Source: Nannocystis punicea
GTDB lineage: Bacteria; Myxococcota_A; Polyangia; Nannocystales; Nannocystaceae
Assembly (NCBI RefSeq): GCF_026965555.1
Contig: NZ_CP114040.1
Location: forward strand, 12,607,501 to 12,671,500
Length of the DNA stretch: 64,000 bases
Reading direction: 5' to 3'
The position numbers and the translations under genes were made by a program. This document shows, one piece after another, positions 61,970 through 64,000 of this stretch. The notes below the pieces were generated by a model. The model made no database searches, was not told where the DNA came from, and was given only the letters and a program-made list of their open reading frames with translations. The stretch's first letter is position 1; every line of letters starts with the position of its first letter.

Positions 61970-63091
61970 ATGACGGACGTCGCAGCGATCGAGGCGCGGC
62001 TTTCAGCGCTCGCAGGGCGTGGGGTCCAGATCATCGACCCGCGCCAGACCTACGTGGCGCCCGAAGTGCGCGTCGAGCGGATCCACGCAGGGGTCGTGCT
62101 CCACCCGGGGACGCGGCTGCAGGGCGCGCGCACTTTTCTCGGCCCCGGCGCCGAGCTCGGGCGTGAGGGGCCGGTGGTCGCGGTCGACTGCGTGCTCGGC
62201 GAACGCGCGCGCATCGACGGCGGCTACGCGGCCGGCGCGGTGCTGCTGCGCGGGGCCTCGGCCGGGTCGGCGGCGCACCTGCGCGAGGGGACGCTGCTCG
62301 AGGAGGAGGCCAGCACTGCCCACGCGGTCGGGCTCAAGCACACGATCGTGCTGAGCTTCGGGACTCTGGGATCGCTGATCAACTTCTGCGACGCGCTGCT
62401 CGCCGGCGGGACCTCGCGCGAGGATCACTCCGAGGTCGGCAGCGGGTTCATTCACTTCAACTTCACGCCGTGGGGCGTGCGCGGCGACAAGGCGACCGCG
62501 TCGCTGGTCGGCGACGTGCCCCGCGGGGTGCTCCTGCGCGAGCGGCGGATCTTCCTCGGCGGCGCGGGCGGGATGGTCGGGCCGCGCGAGGTCGGCTTCG
62601 GCGCGATCGTCGGCGCGGGCCAGGTGCTGCGCAAAGATGTCCCCGAGGACAGGTTGGTGGTGCAGCCGCCGCGCGCGGTCGACCAGGCGTTCGCGCCCGA
62701 CTTCCTCGACGCCGCCGAGCCGCGGGCGCGCCGGCAGGTCCGCTACATCGGCCAGCTGCGCGCGCTGCTGGCCTGGTACCGCCAGGTGCGGCTGGCGCGG
62801 GTGCCGGGCTCGCGCGCCGATGTCCGCGAGGTGCTGTCGGCGGCGAGCGAGACGCTCACGCTGTGCATCGCCGAGCGTGAGAAGCGGCTGGCGGCATTTT
62901 TGAAGGAGCGCGGGAGGGGGGCGCCGACGCTCACTGCGCCGGAGCTGGCGTGCCCGCTGGCGATCGCGGCGGACGAGCCGTACGTCGATCACGTGGAGTG
63001 GGTCCGCGGGTTGGCGGAGAAGGACGTGTCGCGCTGCGTGGACTGGTTGCGCGCGGTCGAGGCGGGCGTGATCGCCGGGGCGGACGCGTAG
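61970..63091 (+). CDS. GlmU-like left-handed beta-helix protein
   Basis: The 373 residues form hexapeptide-like turns (TYVAPEVRVERIHAGVVLHP, GARTFLGPGAELG, DCVLGERARIDGG) and end in a helical region. The pattern resembles the acyltransferase half of GlmU/UDP-GlcNAc pyrophosphorylase relatives that lack the nucleotidyltransferase half, and such proteins are often annotated as GlmU-like in myxobacteria. An unusual insert (GLKHTIVLSFGTLGSLINFC) lies between the helix turns. Activity is unproven. Downstream lie two decayed copies of its 3' end. A palindrome hairpin is read in frame as KDVPEDRLV (62636-62653). Confidence 0.8.
   Translation: MTDVAAIEARLSALAGRGVQIIDPRQTYVAPEVRVERIHAGVVLHPGTRLQGARTFLGPGAELGREGPVVAVDCVLGERARIDGGYAAGAVLLRGASAGSAAHLREGTLLEEEASTAHAVGLKHTIVLSFGTLGSLINFCDALLAGGTSREDHSEVGSGFIHFNFTPWGVRGDKATASLVGDVPRGVLLRERRIFLGGAGGMVGPREVGFGAIVGAGQVLRKDVPEDRLVVQPPRAVDQAFAPDFLDAAEPRARRQVRYIGQLRALLAWYRQVRLARVPGSRADVREVLSAASETLTLCIAEREKRLAAFLKERGRGAPTLTAPELACPLAIAADEPYVDHVEWVRGLAEKDVSRCVDWLRAVEAGVIAGADA
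62636..62653. repeat. GACATGTC-family hairpin inside the beta-helix gene
   Basis: TGTCC at 62638-62642 pairs with GGACA at 62647-62651 around CCGA. It reads DVPED in frame, the same wording as in pbpC, since the element is used in the same frame there. Confidence 0.65.
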
Positions 63092-63394
63092 CTCGCGGCT
63101 GGACCGAGCGTCGGCGCTGCGCGGGCCGCAGCGCGTCCGTGGGCTGGGGGAGGCCTTGTCGCGCTGCGTGGAGGGTCGCCGGCAGCTCGAAGCAGGCGTG
63201 AGCGCCCGCGCTGCGAGGGCCGCAGCACGTCCGTGGGCTGGCGGAGGACGTGTCGCGCCGCGTGGCGGAGTGGTCGCGCGGGGTCGAGGCCGTGATGTTC
63301 GCCGGGGCGGGGCTCATCGCCGACGACAGGGCCACGCGTCAGTGCTGCGAGGAGGACGTCGCGCAGGGTCGAGCCGCGAGGTTAACTTTGGGAC
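63092..63394. repeat. Two decayed tandem copies of the beta-helix gene 3' end
   Basis: The gene end (62998-63090: GTCCGCGGGTTGGCGGAGAA, GTGTCGCGCTGCGTGGA, GCGGTCGAGGCGGGCGTGATC) recurs. It occurs at about 63137-63205 (GTCCGTGGGCTGGGGGAGGC, TTGTCGCGCTGCGTGGAGGG, GCAGGCGTGAGC). It occurs again at about 63229-63315 (GTCCGTGGGCTGGCGGAGGA, GTGTCGCGCCGCGTGGC, GTCGAGGCCGTGATGTTC). A GGGACATGTCCGAAGG unit follows at 63390-63405. No intact frame is kept. Confidence 0.8.
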
Positions 63395-63436
63395 ATGTCC
63401 GAAGGCGCCGAGGCCGTGTCGGCCGTATGCTCGGGT

Positions 63437-63934
63437 ATGCACGAGCGACCGAGTCGTGGGCTGCGGGTCCTGGTGGGGTTCGGGCTGTTCGGGGCGGCGT
63501 GGTGGTTCTTCGGCAACCTCTACGAGGAGGTCGTGATGATGCCGAACTTCCTCGTCGAGGCGCCGGTCAAGCGCGGGCACTGGCTCGGGTTCTTCACGGA
63601 GATGACGCCGGTGCAGTACTACTTGCCGCTGGGGCCGCTGGCGACGCTGGCGCTGGTGTTCGCGTGGCGGCGGGCGCGGGCGGAGGCGCCGGAGGTCGCG
63701 GGGGACCTGCGGGCCGCGGTGCTGGGGCTCGCGGGCGGCTGGGCGGTCTCGGCGGCCATCGTGCCGGGGATCAACCTGCGGCTGTTCGACCCGGCGCCGC
63801 TGGCGGACGAGCTCGTGCGAGCCCTGGCGATCCAGTGGCTGGCGCTCAACGCGGTGCGGCTGGGCTGCGTGGGCTTCGCCGGCGTGAAGGCGCTGGCGGC
63901 CTGGACGCGGCTGGCGGGCGACGCTCGGCGGTGA
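63437..63934 (+). CDS. Small four-helix membrane protein
   Basis: The 165 residues have about four hydrophobic helices: VLVGFGLFGAAWWFFGNLY, YLPLGPLATLALVFAW, AVLGLAGGWAVSAAIV and WLALNAVRLGCVGFAG. An EEVVMMPNFLVEAPVKRGHW loop lies between the first two. The pattern recalls the small DUF-type membrane proteins with an N-terminal 'N.YE..V..PN' motif; I do not name the family. An ATG at 63437 or an upstream one at 63395 is possible; the first helix favours 63437. Its 3' end is echoed just downstream. Confidence 0.72.
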   Translation: MHERPSRGLRVLVGFGLFGAAWWFFGNLYEEVVMMPNFLVEAPVKRGHWLGFFTEMTPVQYYLPLGPLATLALVFAWRRARAEAPEVAGDLRAAVLGLAGGWAVSAAIVPGINLRLFDPAPLADELVRALAIQWLALNAVRLGCVGFAGVKALAAWTRLAGDARR

Positions 63935-64000
63935 CGAGCAGTCGGCGGGCCTGGATGCGGCTGGTGGCTCACGACCATCGGGAGCGCGCCTCGGCGGGCG
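63935..64000. repeat. Echo of the membrane-protein gene 3' end (runs off the window)
   Basis: GCGGGCCTGGATGCGGCTGGTGG near 63946-63968 repeats GCGGCCTGGACGCGGCTGGCGG at 63897-63918 just before the stop. The copy begins 11 bp after the stop codon. The window ends before its full extent can be seen. Confidence 0.55.

Overview
This 64 kb window is very GC-rich, with an estimated 70% or so G+C and third codon positions that are almost all G or C. It looks like chromosome of a myxobacterium, most likely of the Nannocystis/Enhygromyxa group (inference). The clues are the many lipoproteins with long Thr/Ser/Asp/Gly linkers, the GlmU-like beta-helix protein, the IgGFc-binding-type lipoprotein, and a gene set typical of Myxococcota. 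No plasmid, phage, transposase, integrase or CRISPR signal was seen, and the genes read as housekeeping and cell-envelope functions.

Layout. 1-0.68 kb is the 3' end of an rRNA operon (23S tail, 5S, terminator). 0.7-5.4 kb holds a frameshifted L,D-transpeptidase lipoprotein, a small lipoprotein and aspartokinase. 5.5-10.2 kb is a 2-oxoacid dehydrogenase operon (E1alpha, E1beta, E2, E3); its E2 and E3 look intact but both E1 chains lack expected catalytic residues. 10.7-19.7 kb holds a dual-specificity phosphatase, a glutamine amidotransferase, an acyl-CoA dehydrogenase, lipoproteins, a Fur regulator and dCTP deaminase. 20-28.4 kb is an envelope-defence pair (PBP1C and bacterial alpha-2-macroglobulin), followed by a receiver-adenylyl cyclase signalling protein. 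31-42 kb holds an SMP-30-like protein, a UvrD/Rep helicase, a metallo-beta-lactamase-fold hydrolase, an outer-membrane protein and a xanthine dehydrogenase-type pair (xdhA, xdhB). 42-56 kb is rich in secreted or anchored proteins and also holds a second acyl-CoA dehydrogenase and a methyltransferase/radical-SAM pair. 56-64 kb holds a tandem-HTH TetR regulator coupled to an ICMT-like enzyme, an OmpA-like lipoprotein, a four-gene minus-strand cluster (membrane protein, greB, SDR, solute:sodium symporter), the beta-helix protein and a small membrane protein.

Two window-wide patterns are the most unusual content. First, a short palindromic element with core GACATGTC recurs dozens of times. It is often paired as a hairpin with a four-base loop (arms GACATGTCC and GGACATGTC). 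It sits just after stop codons, between convergent genes, and in frame inside coding sequences. Second, many gene junctions contain degenerate tandem 'echoes', diverged partial copies of the adjacent gene end, often carrying the hairpin element. Together they suggest a hairpin-associated process that repeatedly duplicates gene ends in this lineage. I do not recognise it as a described system.

All coordinates and alignments were made by eye. Start codons are judgement calls where noted, and family assignments rest on recognised motifs, not on searches.
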